From the NCBI GenBank assembly GCA_916048095.2, contig OU696573.1, positions 11,439,806 to 11,503,805 on the forward strand: a stretch of DNA of 64,000 nucleotides, written 5' to 3'. Position numbers and translations under genes: made by a program. Below, piece after piece: positions 56,707 to 64,000 of this stretch. The DNA comes from Sacculina carcini. Its lineage: Eukaryota; Arthropoda; Thecostraca; Sacculinidae. Position 1 is the stretch's first letter, and the number at the start of each line of letters is the position of its first letter. The notes below the pieces were generated by a model. It was not told where the DNA came from and made no database searches. It saw nothing but the letters and a program-made list of their open reading frames with translations.

Positions 56707-57935
56707 CAGCACCTGCAGTTGCTGTTGCCGATTGTTGACAGCGGCCAGCTGTTGCAGCACATCAACTTCTCCTCCGTTCTCAATGAGATCCAGCGTGCGC
56801 AACGCACAAGAGACCACGTGTCGCGCGGCGCCGTGATTCTTCATCTCAACAAGATGATGATGATGATGCTGTGATGGCGGGTGTGTGATGGCAAGGGCCG
56901 CACGAGCCAGGGTCACGCCCGTCGACCAAACGTCGGCGCCGCACACACTGGTGTCATGCGGCGAGCATGCGTCAACGGCCAGCACCTCCGGCGACATGTA
57001 GTCCACACATCTGACGCACGGCACGTTCATACACACACACACACACACATCATATACACATACACACACACCATATACACATATACACACATACATCATA
57101 TACACACAAACACACAATACAAACATACACACACAGATGGGCATTTGGGAAAATACATGTTTCCATGAGCTGCCTTTGTGAGTGAACTATATTTTTATAA
57201 ACCGATTATAATGTACACCAAGCCTTTGGTTCCCATACCCTCAAGGTTATCTGATATCTGATATCTCACCCGATTGGAAAGCAGACTGCGCAGCCGCCGT
57301 CCGTCATGTGGTACATTCCAAACTGCGACAGCTTGTACACACCGTCGGTCGAGCGCAGCACGCTCGAAGTAGTTATATTTCTCACCACCAGATGGCGTCG
57401 GTGTAGGTAGCGTAGGGCAGACGTGAGATCGGCCGCCAGTCGCCGCACATCGATATCGGCGGCAGCATCGGTCTGTCTGCCTCTCAGCAGCAGAGTCTCA
57501 ACGCTGACAGCGTGGTGCTCCAACACGACTATCAGGCGTTCTGCAAACACAGCCATATCGGTACGAATTTGAGCAGAGCAGTGGAGAAACCTATGCTTGC
57601 GTGCAATTTTTCGAGGCCAAAACCTCTCACGGCCCTGACTGGCACATCACACAGATCCGGCCGCCACACACGGGCTATCTTGTGAACTAGTGTGTGTACG
57701 TGTGTGTGTGGTGTTTATTTACTAAAGCACAGTACACACCACGTGGAGCGCGCACTATGTCCACGTATCTGCAGATGTTTTTGTGACGCAGACTTTTCAG
57801 CCACTGAAAACGACCGACAATTTTCACCGAGTTGGCCGTCAGCGGCAGACCGTTGACGCCACACGACTCGCTGTCATGACAGCGTGCCACAAACGTCGAA
57901 ACGCCGAGCAGAGCACACCCCGACTCGTCATGCAT
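48096..57935 (-). CDS. TBCK: TBC domain-containing protein kinase-like (TBCK), complete, 14 exons
   Basis: TBCK is a cytosolic scaffold with an N-terminal pseudokinase, a Rab-GAP-like TBC domain and a C-terminal rhodanese-like domain; in vertebrates it is tied to mTOR signalling and endosomal mRNA transport. Exons: 57740-57935 (ATG 57935), 57270-57540, 56713-57010, 55847-56099, 55226-55373, 54343-54495, 53381-53510, 52765-52926, 52163-52340, 51110-51316, 50339-50500, 49650-49893, 49189-49327, 48096-48197 (TGA). They sum to 2643 bp, or 880 residues, against 893 in human, and all phases agree. The start ([20 protein letters not shown]) and end ([11 protein letters not shown]) both align with human TBCK. 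The intron after 52765 needs a GC donor. The acceptor at 48197 follows a long (CA)n tract with little pyrimidine run beyond it. Confidence 0.96.
48210..48281. repeat. (CA)n microsatellite next to the last TBCK acceptor
   Basis: About 36 CA units end roughly 13 bp before the acceptor at 48198; on the minus strand they form a (TG)n in place of a normal pyrimidine tract. Confidence 0.93.
48560..48710. repeat. CACACTGACACTGACACA tandem array
   Basis: Alternating CACTGA and CACA units in two near-identical halves of about 66 bp, in the last TBCK intron. Confidence 0.9.
49907..49983 (-). mobile_element. Retroposon family E copy
   Basis: Minus-strand copy in a TBCK intron. It retains GCTATTACCACCTTGAGGTG and TTATTAATTACAGGCAAATT. 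Confidence 0.65.
50339..53510 (-). CDS. TBCK: TBCK TBC (Rab-GAP-like) domain exons
   Basis: Exons 53381-53510 to 50339-50500. Conserved phrases are [106 protein letters not shown] and [11 protein letters not shown]. The dual-finger residues of active TBC Rab-GAPs, Arg in I-x-x-D-x-x-R (IEVDIPR) and Gln in Y-x-Q (YWQ), are both present, so GAP activity is possible. Confidence 0.94.
51030..51077. repeat. (CA)n microsatellite in TBCK intron
   Basis: About 24 CA units shortly after the donor at 51109 (minus sense). Confidence 0.9.
51379..51703. mobile_element. hAT-type MITE in TBCK intron
   Basis: Ends CAGCGGTTCTTCACCTGGG and GTTGGGAACCACTG are clear imperfect inverted repeats; flanks CATTAAAC and CATTATCC agree at six of eight. 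325 bp, non-coding. Confidence 0.75.
52376..52705. mobile_element. Diverged hAT-type MITE in TBCK intron
   Basis: Ends in GCGGGTTGGATACCACTG. The interior matches 59522-59815 (CTGGCAGCGAGCCAAAATTG, TATATTTTAGCGGCAAAATA, AACGACTTGGCGACC). The left end is decayed. Confidence 0.68.
53520..53790. repeat. ACATATATACAGATACACATA-type imperfect array
   Basis: Units of 30-50 bp with CATAGAGACAGACACACATATA, upstream (minus sense) of the exon acceptor at 53510. Confidence 0.85.
54343..57935 (-). CDS. TBCK: TBCK pseudokinase and following linker exons
   Basis: This covers the first six exons. The glycine loop and VAIK-type lysine are not evident. The HRD motif is replaced by HLVVRN and DFG by QFGMYH, so the fold is kept without catalytic residues, as in other TBCK proteins. 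YMSPEV (APE-like) and [10 protein letters not shown] (subdomain IX) are clear. A poly-His run, HHHHHLVE, interrupts the C-lobe near 56855. The linker has [20 protein letters not shown], matching EEVYYLWCLAGGDLE of human. Confidence 0.93.
54838..55212. repeat. 24-bp minisatellite in TBCK intron
   Basis: About 16 copies of GTATGATGGTGGTATGTGGT then GGAG. The array abuts the donor of the exon ending at 55226. The multiple-of-three unit keeps all frames open. Confidence 0.95.
55946..55999. repeat. Perfect 24-bp inverted repeat inside a TBCK coding exon
   Basis: Left arm 55946-55969, six-base loop CATCGC, right arm 55976-55999. The arms are exact reverse complements and include the palindrome TGACGTCA at 55962-55969 and 55976-55983; another copy lies at 55943-55950. 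Confidence 0.9.
56165..56435 (+). mobile_element. SINE family A, tRNA-Val-like head plus body
   Basis: The head at about 56168-56240 has an A box (GTGTAGTGGTTAGCAC), a CCTCACAAGCGG anticodon arm reading CAC (Val), and a B box (GGTTCCAAACC). The acceptor stem does not pair, so it is a retroposon head, not a tRNA gene. The body recurs at 27190-27333. Confidence 0.78.
57573..57690 (-). mobile_element. SINE family C, 3' end only
   Basis: Phrases AGTGGAGAAACCTATG, CACGGCCCTGACTGGCACA and CCGGCCGCCACACACGGGCT match 30706-30805. It lies in the first intron of TBCK. Confidence 0.7.
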
Positions 57936-58580
57936 GCCTACACTCGCTCCCCAGACTGTTCACTTTCAGAATACACACACACACAATGTGAATTATACAC
58001 ACAGCTGAATCAAGCACATACCAACTATAAGCGGCTGGTTAAGTGACCAATAAAAATACATCTGCAGCCACACTTGATTGCAAGCACATCGACAACATGC
58101 GCTTTTCACAAACTCACTAGATTTAGCATGAAATAATTTAATCTTACGAACTAATGCAAACCAAGACCAAGGCAATAAACGTATCAACGTATCATATTCT
58201 GACTGAATCATGTATTCTAATTAAAAACACACTGGCAAATAAACCAATAAAAAAATATATATACCCGCTCTTCAACAAGCCCGCTCTCAAATACCCCCAT
58301 TGCGCTACATTGCATGATGGATTCATGAAACACTTGTGTATATCTTATATATCCATAGGTGCATTTTGTCACGAACTCGGATTCCTGGGGGCGAGTTCAT
58401 TTATAGTACCTTGCGGTTTTTGGCGTATATTGGGTTTCCGTTCGGTTCAGCTTGCATTTAAGCATGTGATGTAGCACTTTTAGTATTCCTCATAGATAGG
58501 GGTATATATATCTCTAATTGGGTCTTGTAGCTTGTGTCCATTCACTCAGTCTTCTACCTATATGCTTCATTCGGTTTTTG
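57936..58580. promoter_or_regulatory. Divergent promoter region between TBCK and ZDHHC17
   Basis: The TBCK start codon (57935, minus) and a plus-strand 5' UTR exon ending at the GTAAGT at 58581 are under 650 bp apart, head to head. The stretch must hold both transcription starts. A TATATA stretch at about 58254-58262 and another at 58503-58510 are the only TATA-like sites. The assignment rests on arrangement, not on mapped starts. Confidence 0.55.
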
Positions 58581-58780
58581 GTAAGTTTGTCCATTTTGTG
58601 TACTAAATTTTCATTTATCGACTAAATACAGCAATGTTTGAACTTAATCTCAGCTATTTCTTAAAACCGCATTTATTCTGAAACGCTTGCTTGTGATTGA
58701 AGGTTTTCTCCGTATTCACTCAATCTAGTATTTCCGTAGACTCTGTTCTTACGTTTTTATTTAAATTCATTTTTTCAGGT

Positions 58781-59488
58781 ATGGCGGACGATATTGAAAA
58801 CAATGCGCATATCAGTCAAGCAGCACCTGTGTGTGCGTATGACATTGTAAAAGCCACTCAGGTGAGCTATTTGCTCATTAATGCCCTTGACATTTTTCTT
58901 AATCGCCCGTTTTAGCTATCAGTTTTTGTGGTAATGTATATCAGGCTGGAAAGCGCTCTGTTATAATTCAATTATCAGTGTGAACTTCCTCCTATGCCTT
59001 TGCAACGGCACTGCCTGATGCTTCCTGTATTTTTCAACCTGCAATCACACATCAGTGCCTTTTGATGGCACTGAAATAACCAGTTTATACCCACATATGC
59101 ATAGATCAACATGTATGCATATGTACAGTTGATTACACATATCAGCGCGCATCATCATACCCCAATTTATCACACAACATATTGGACATGATATATACAT
59201 CACACATATTTCACAATACATGAGTACACAACTGATAACACACTGTAGAACATCTACAATGCACTGCCGCCGCCCGGCGTGTTTACAGTACGGAGAATTT
59301 GAGCGATGTCGTCAGCTGATCGACGACGGATACGACGTGAACACACGTGACAATATCGACGTGACACTTCTGCACTGGGCTTCCATCAACAACCGCTGCC
59401 AGTTGGCCTCATTCTACTTGAGTCGCGGCGCCGAGGTGGACGCGGTCGGCGGCGATCTCAAGTCAACTCCGCTGCACTGGGCCATACG
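58781..59488 (+). CDS. ZDHHC17: ZDHHC17/HIP14-type ankyrin-repeat palmitoyltransferase, N-terminal exons only
   Basis: HIP14 (ZDHHC17) and ZDHHC13 are Golgi-membrane DHHC enzymes that S-palmitoylate proteins; ankyrin repeats bind substrates. A 5' UTR exon ends at 58580 (GTAAGT). Coding exon 58781-58861 encodes MADDIENNAHISQAAPVCAY then DIVKATQ. Exon 59289-59488 encodes YGEFERCRQLIDDGYDV, VTLLHWASINNRCQLASFYL, SRGAEVDAVGGDLKSTPLHW, which is collinear with human HIP14 (DIVKATQYGIYERCRELVEA... VTLLHWAAINNR). It ends in phase 2 at ATA-CG/GTTGGT. No following ankyrin exon is visible up to 64000, so the next intron is over 4.5 kb and contains a MITE, the CUB protease gene and perhaps the Kunitz gene; or the gene is broken here. 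The ankyrin part alone cannot separate ZDHHC17 from ZDHHC13. Confidence 0.85.
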
Positions 59489-59521
59489 GTTGGTGTGGAC
59501 GAACGACCAAGTAGCATATAC

Positions 59522-59815
59522 CAGTGGTTCTCAACCTATTTTGTCAGCGAGCTAAAATTCTGAACAATTCAAGCATCGTGACTCAAGCTCACATAGACAT
59601 ACGAATTGTCTTTTTATGTAATGATTATATATGCCTCTAATCATAATGTAGCTTCATCATGGTCTGCTTATAACCCTAACACTATATATCATGTATTTTA
59701 TTTGTTTTAGTATATAATTATGATATATTTTAGTGGCAAATTAATTATTTTACACTAACACTTAGCGAGCCAATAAAATGACTTGCAGACCCGACCGCAA
59801 CCCCGGGGTTATAGA
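59522..59815. mobile_element. Diverged hAT-type MITE in ZDHHC17 intron
   Basis: Starts CAGTGGTTCTCAACC, a classic hAT end. The interior matches 52376-52705. The right end (CCCCGGGGTTATAG) is decayed. Confidence 0.7.
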
Positions 59816-60620
59816 ATAATTGTTCTGGAGGGTTTTGGGGTTGATATTGGAACTATATGACGGGGATTTTATTTTGGTGGAGTCGTTTGTCAATTGTTTG
59901 GTTCGGGCGCTATATGGCCCGCAATTTAATTGGCGCATTGCAATTGAGCTGAATATATGTGGATGTGTGTGGGTAGTTTGCGTGTTCTGCTGATTTTTTC
60001 GGGTGGATATATTGGTATTTTGAGTGAGTTTTGTGTGTTTGTAAATATCAAGTGATAGGTTGGACAATTGCTCTTCAGCATTTGCCTCATCATTTTATTG
60101 AGCGAACGATTCATATTGACGAAACACCAGCAGTGACGTAACGCCTTTATTGTGTCTGTTTTTATACGTGATCAGGTGTCACTGTACTGTGCGATTGAGA
60201 CCAATGTTTTTCACTTTGTATCAGTGGCGGTGTCAAGTGCGTGCTTGGAGGGGCTAAAGTCCCCCACATCCCCTAATGAACCAAGCCCCCCAAAAATCCC
60301 GACCATGAATATTTCGAGTGTAGTTCCTCACGTTTCACCAAGCCCCCGAATATTTTTACTTAGCCCCCTCAGCCCACCCACCGGTAAAAATCTGGGGTCG
60401 CCACTGCTTTACCTGTATTCGTTTGTGTGTGTGCGCGCGCATCGGTGCAGATGTATTTCGGCGATAAAATCGCTCAATACACATGACTGGTGTATTTCTG
60501 CGCACCTGAGCCGAGCGATGATTCGGGCAAGTTCGATGATGGTTATCTATCGCGGTCATACTGATTATGAGCGCGTGTGTGGGCGAATGTGTGCTGACAT
60601 ACGCTCGTGTACAGTAGAAC
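59816..60620. other. Upstream region of the CUB protease gene
   Basis: Apart from the MITE at 60222-60406, nothing coding is seen. It should hold the protease promoter. A GTGTGTGTGCGCGCGC alternation lies at about 60424-60440. Confidence 0.4.
60222..60406. mobile_element. 185-bp MITE of the CAGTGGCG family
   Basis: Ends CAGTGGCGGTGTCAAG and GGGTCGCCACTG. The interior matches 43065-43232 (TAGTTCCTCACGTTTCACC, CAAGCCCCCGAATATTTTTA). Flanks CTTTGTAT and CTTTACCT agree at five of eight positions. Confidence 0.7.
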
Positions 60621-62468
60621 ATGTCTTCCCACACGCTTGTTTGTGTACCGCTGGCCGTTTTGGGCGTGCTAACAGCGTGTTGTTCAGCTGAGCTGCTATC
60701 GTGTGCTTCTCACACTCTTGCCGTGGGCCATTACGACATAGCCTCGCCCAACTACCCCAACAGATACCCCAGCAACTCGGACTGTGTCTACACACTGAGT
60801 CCTCCGCTGAGCGGCGGCAGTATCGAGCTCTACTGCTACGATTTCCAGCTGAAAAAGTCCGACGAGTGTAGCGGCGACTGGCTGTCTGTGAACGGACGCA
60901 AGTTTTGCGGCACCCAAGCACCGGCCGGCACATTCGACCAGCTGCATATTGAGTTCCACTCGAACGCGCACGGCAATAGACGCGGCTTCGACTGTGAGCT
61001 GGTCGTGTCACACGCGCCTGCACCGCTCTCGTGCTCCGAGCACACGCTGACTCCTGGCAACTACAGCATTCAGTCTCCCAGCTATCCGGCGCGCTACCCG
61101 AGCCACGCCCATTGCGAGTATTTGCTGAGTCCGCCGCCAGGGGGCAGTGTGCGCATTAGTTGCTGGGATTTTCAGCTGCAATCATCGGCCGATTGTCGGG
61201 CTGATTGGTTGTCGGTGAATGGAATCAAGTACTGTGGCGATTCGGCGCCGCCAAGTCAGGCATTCACTCAGCTCCAAGTGCAGTTTCATTCGAACGGCCG
61301 AAATCAGCGCTACGGCTACAGTTGCCTAGTGACAGTCAGCGAGCAGCCGCCGCCTCTCTCGTGCGACGCTCATTCGCTGCTGGTGGGCCAGTATACGATA
61401 GAATCGCCGGCCTATCCCGACTTCTACCCCGACAGTCAGCTGTGTGAGTATCAGTTAAACGCTGCCGACCCAGAGCACGACATTCATCTGGCGTGCGACC
61501 AGTTCGACATTGAGCAGAGTGACGATTGTTGGCGCGACTCGCTCACGATCAACGGCCGCAAATACTGCGGTACCTGTCCTCCCGAGATGACCGCCGTCGG
61601 CTTCCTCGCCGTCAACTTCTCGTCGGACACCACGTCGTCGGGCGGTGCCGGTTATCGATGTGACGTAACCGTGTCAGTGCCCGTGTCACCGCCGCCGACG
61701 ACCGGGGCTTGTTGTTGCGGCGTGCCCAACCGGCGCTCGCGTATAGTAGGCGGCCAGCAGACACAGCCGCACGAGTACCCGTGGCAGGTGGGCGTGGTGA
61801 AGACGGCCAAGTCTCGTGTGATGTGCGGCGGTGCTGTGATCAGCGACCGCTTCGTGCTGACCGCCGCGCACTGCACCAACCACAAACAACCGGCCGAGCT
61901 GCAAGTGCTGATACGCGAGCATCGGATCTGCGTGTCCGACGGCCAGCAGCGGTTCTCGGTGCGTCGCATCATCCGTCACCCGTGCTACGTGCCCGGCACC
62001 AACTCGGGCGACGATTTTGCTCTGCTCGAGTTGGCCGCCCGCGTCCTCTTTCCACCGGACAACAGCGTGGCGCCCGTGTGTCTGCCGCCGGCCGACTCGG
62101 GTACGTTTGTCGGCGTCGACGCGGTGGTCGCTGGATGGGGTTCGACGCAATCCGGCGGTCCGGGGGCCGACGTACTGCGCGACGTCACCGTTCCGGTCGT
62201 CTCTAACGAACAGTGTCGGCAGGCGTACGGCGAGCTGATTCAAGCGAGCATGTTGTGTGCCGGGGAGACTGCCGGAGGTGTTGATTCGTGTCAGGGTGAC
62301 TCTGGTGGTCCCCTGATTACCATGGTTGGCGATCGCTACGTGGTAATAGGGCTGGTATCGTGGGGTCACGGTTGCGGACTGGCCGGCTATCCCGGTGTAT
62401 ATTCGCGCGTCACTTCGGCCGTCTCCTGGATCCATAATGTGACGGCCAACTCAATGTTCTGTTCGTGA
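60621..62468 (+). CDS. Secreted trypsin-like serine protease with three CUB domains, intronless
   Basis: A 615-residue extracellular protease. A hydrophobic signal peptide (about residues 1-23, LAVLGVLTACCSA) is followed by CUB domains at about 28-131, 138-240 and 248-352, each with paired cysteines and the DWLSVNG.K(F/Y)CG phrase or its variant. A short linker with CCC (364-366) leads to R374/IVGG, the activation cleavage site, and a chymotrypsin-fold domain. The catalytic triad is His417 (TAAHC), Asp465 (DDFALLEL) and Ser561 (CQGDSGGP). Asp555, six before Ser561, predicts cleavage after Arg/Lys. An N-glycosylation site NVT lies at 606. No introns interrupt it, unlike every other gene here. 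The partner for CUB binding is unknown. It resembles arthropod and marine-invertebrate CUB-serine proteases; no specific ortholog is claimed. Confidence 0.95.
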   Translation: MSSHTLVCVPLAVLGVLTACCSAELLSCASHTLAVGHYDIASPNYPNRYPSNSDCVYTLSPPLSGGSIELYCYDFQLKKSDECSGDWLSVNGRKFCGTQAPAGTFDQLHIEFHSNAHGNRRGFDCELVVSHAPAPLSCSEHTLTPGNYSIQSPSYPARYPSHAHCEYLLSPPPGGSVRISCWDFQLQSSADCRADWLSVNGIKYCGDSAPPSQAFTQLQVQFHSNGRNQRYGYSCLVTVSEQPPPLSCDAHSLLVGQYTIESPAYPDFYPDSQLCEYQLNAADPEHDIHLACDQFDIEQSDDCWRDSLTINGRKYCGTCPPEMTAVGFLAVNFSSDTTSSGGAGYRCDVTVSVPVSPPPTTGACCCGVPNRRSRIVGGQQTQPHEYPWQVGVVKTAKSRVMCGGAVISDRFVLTAAHCTNHKQPAELQVLIREHRICVSDGQQRFSVRRIIRHPCYVPGTNSGDDFALLELAARVLFPPDNSVAPVCLPPADSGTFVGVDAVVAGWGSTQSGGPGADVLRDVTVPVVSNEQCRQAYGELIQASMLCAGETAGGVDSCQGDSGGPLITMVGDRYVVIGLVSWGHGCGLAGYPGVYSRVTSAVSWIHNVTANSMFCS

Positions 62469-63771
62469 TTGGATCAGCTTAGTGTGCCGAACGGATACGC
62501 TGTCCACATTTGCCTTGTATTTTTGATGTTGTGTTTTCCTTCATTCGGGGACTTCTCTCTTAGCATATTTTTCAGTGATCCTCTTTTGGAAATATGGATG
62601 TGTTTTCCTGGCAAAACACAATATCTTTTTAACAAGAATGATACGCTTGGTGTTATTTTTGCTGGTTCGCCCGATATTCTGCGGTAAACAGCGTTTTTCA
62701 GCATTTCATCTGATCAACATTGCCACTTGGATATACTGGATACTTGAATGTGCGTGTGTGTTTGTGTGTGGGCCAATTATTGTAATTTAATTATTGAACC
62801 CTGTAGATGGTAGTTGGTTAACTTTTGTTCTTATTGTAATTTCCAACTTCTTTTCTTTTCACGTAGTTTTACTTGCCAACAAGCATCTTCGGACGACTTT
62901 TTGTGCGACCTTGTATTGGGTTTTTTATTTGAGCTTCACGTCTGTGTTTGCGCTTTTGTCTTTTTGCTTTCAACACCGTCATCATGATTGTGCATAATGC
63001 ATGTTTTAGTTTGGGTGACGTCACGTAGTTTCAGTGTGAAATATGAGCCCAGTTGTCTGTCATATCATTGATTACAGTTCACTCCGTGCTATCATGACGA
63101 ATTCCTCGTCGCCACGCATTATTCGCGTGAGCCGAGGCTTATTATTGCGTGTTTGTATCAACGATGTATTTGGTGCAAATCACACATACACACACGCGTT
63201 CATCAAGTAATGTCACTTCTATTTGAATATGAGTAACGCACCTGTGATGACCTAGCGATATGATTGCATGTTACAGTATGGTTTCAAGTACATTGTGCAC
63301 AGCATGGTAACTTATAGGTAAAACTATTAGGATCACTGCTCTATATGATGGCTTGCGACCTTCTGAAGGGCGCAAAGTCTCCATGGATGAGTCATTAGTG
63401 TGTTTTAGGAGGGATTTCGATCATATAGGTGCAACGTCGCCTCTTTTATAAACTACAAAGCAGCAAAGCGTCTGATGATGCTCGCTTATGAGGTGGCATG
63501 ACTTTTAGCTCAAGTACCAAAGGATATATAGCATCTGGTGTTGTGGTTTGCAACACGATAAGTGAAGATGGTGGCAGTAACCTTTAGAAAAGGTTCTAAT
63601 TAACAGCGGCCTCACGAAAAAAGTTGGGAGGGTAACGTAATCGTGCAGTGACCCAGTGCGACCGAGCTCTATCTCACAACTAGCCTTCCCAAGATTTCGC
63701 GAACTCCTCGAACAATTATTCCACATGGACAAGAAACGTGCATGGCGGTCCTGACTGATCGGTGTACTCAC
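62469..63771. other. Region right of the CUB protease
   Basis: AT-rich, with no domain recognised in any frame and no repeat family member identified. It includes the protease 3' UTR, and possibly ZDHHC17 intron and Kunitz-gene intron or 3' region. Confidence 0.45.
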
Positions 63772-63957
63772 AGTTCGCACGCGACCGAGCATTCCTCGAG
63801 TGTGTCGAAGCGATTCTTGTTGCCTCCGCATCCACCGTAGACAAACGGTTCGCACTGTTCGCTGCTGGCGTTGTAATGGAAGCGATGTTGTACGTCTTGA
63901 CATGGTCCTGCGTCGCGTCTATCATCACAGAACGACAACCGTCGGCCGTGACGCCTC
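63772..63957 (-). CDS. Exon encoding a Kunitz (BPTI) domain, partial gene
   Basis: A 186-bp exon with acceptor AACAG/GAGGCG and donor CT/GTGAGT, so the gene continues on both sides. It encodes a basic lead (RRRHGRRLS) and a Kunitz domain with all six cysteines: C-x8-C-x15-C-x7-C-x12-C-x3-C, starting CDDRRDAGPCQD and including FVYGGCGGNKNRF. The residue after the second Cys (P1) is Gln and P1' is Asp, where trypsin inhibitors have Lys/Arg and Ala/Gly, so classic trypsin inhibition is unlikely. It may be one module of a multi-domain extracellular protein. Confidence 0.88.
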
Positions 63958-64000
63958 CTGTTTGCCACGCGGCATTTCTTGCTCGACCTTCCTGCGCACG

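Noticed and set aside
61686..62435. 250-codon frame antisense to the CUB protease
   Set aside because: Shadow of a GC-rich coding region; no domain.

Overview
The window is a piece of an animal (bilaterian, probably invertebrate) nuclear genome. It has multi-exon genes with GT-AG introns, GC-rich coding exons set in introns packed with (CA)n/(GT)n and longer tandem repeats, tRNA-derived SINEs, hAT-type MITEs, an intact LTR retrotransposon and a spliceosomal U1 snRNA gene. Nothing bacterial is present. The species cannot be fixed from sequence alone.

Layout, left to right. (1) 471-3685, minus: the first six coding exons of beta-COP (COPB1); the gene runs off the left edge. (2) 4732-10178: a complete, apparently young Ty3/gypsy retrotransposon on the minus strand, with 456-bp LTRs that look identical, a tRNA-Trp-type primer site, gag, and pol in the -1 frame, flanked by GCTT duplications. 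(3) 11970-44228, minus: an ABCC1/MRP1-type ABC transporter. I rebuilt 31 coding exons; one isoform uses 28, and they join without a frame break into 1566 codons plus stop. The first coding exon was not found. Two places carry tandemly duplicated alternative exons: two versions of the last TMD1 exon (31749-31895, 30357-30506) and three versions, each exactly 221 bp, of one TMD2 exon (21512-21732, 20048-20268, 18730-18950). (4) 45615-45779, minus: a U1 snRNA gene. (5) 48096-57935, minus: a complete 14-exon TBCK gene (880 codons plus stop) with pseudokinase, TBC and rhodanese-like parts. (6) From about 58.5 kb, plus: the start of a ZDHHC17/HIP14-type ankyrin-DHHC palmitoyltransferase, head to head with TBCK and running past the right edge. 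(7) 60621-62468, plus: an intronless secreted protease with three CUB domains and a trypsin domain, apparently nested in a ZDHHC17 intron. (8) 63772-63957, minus: one exon encoding a Kunitz domain.

COPB1 (COPI coat), TBCK (TBC-domain regulator) and ZDHHC17 (palmitoyltransferase) are membrane-trafficking housekeeping genes. MRP1 is a plasma-membrane conjugate exporter. They are neighbours, not an operon. The most notable biology is the MRP1 gene: 2 x 3 mutually exclusive exons would give six transporters that differ only in transmembrane segments and an intracellular coupling loop.

Tandem arrays, SINEs and MITEs fill most introns. Some touch splice sites: a 20-copy minisatellite repeats an exon/intron junction, one ~984-bp intron is almost wholly minisatellite, and one TBCK intron has a GC donor against a CA repeat. 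Coordinates were read by eye and may be off by a base or two. Exon lengths and phases were checked so that each gene closes in frame.
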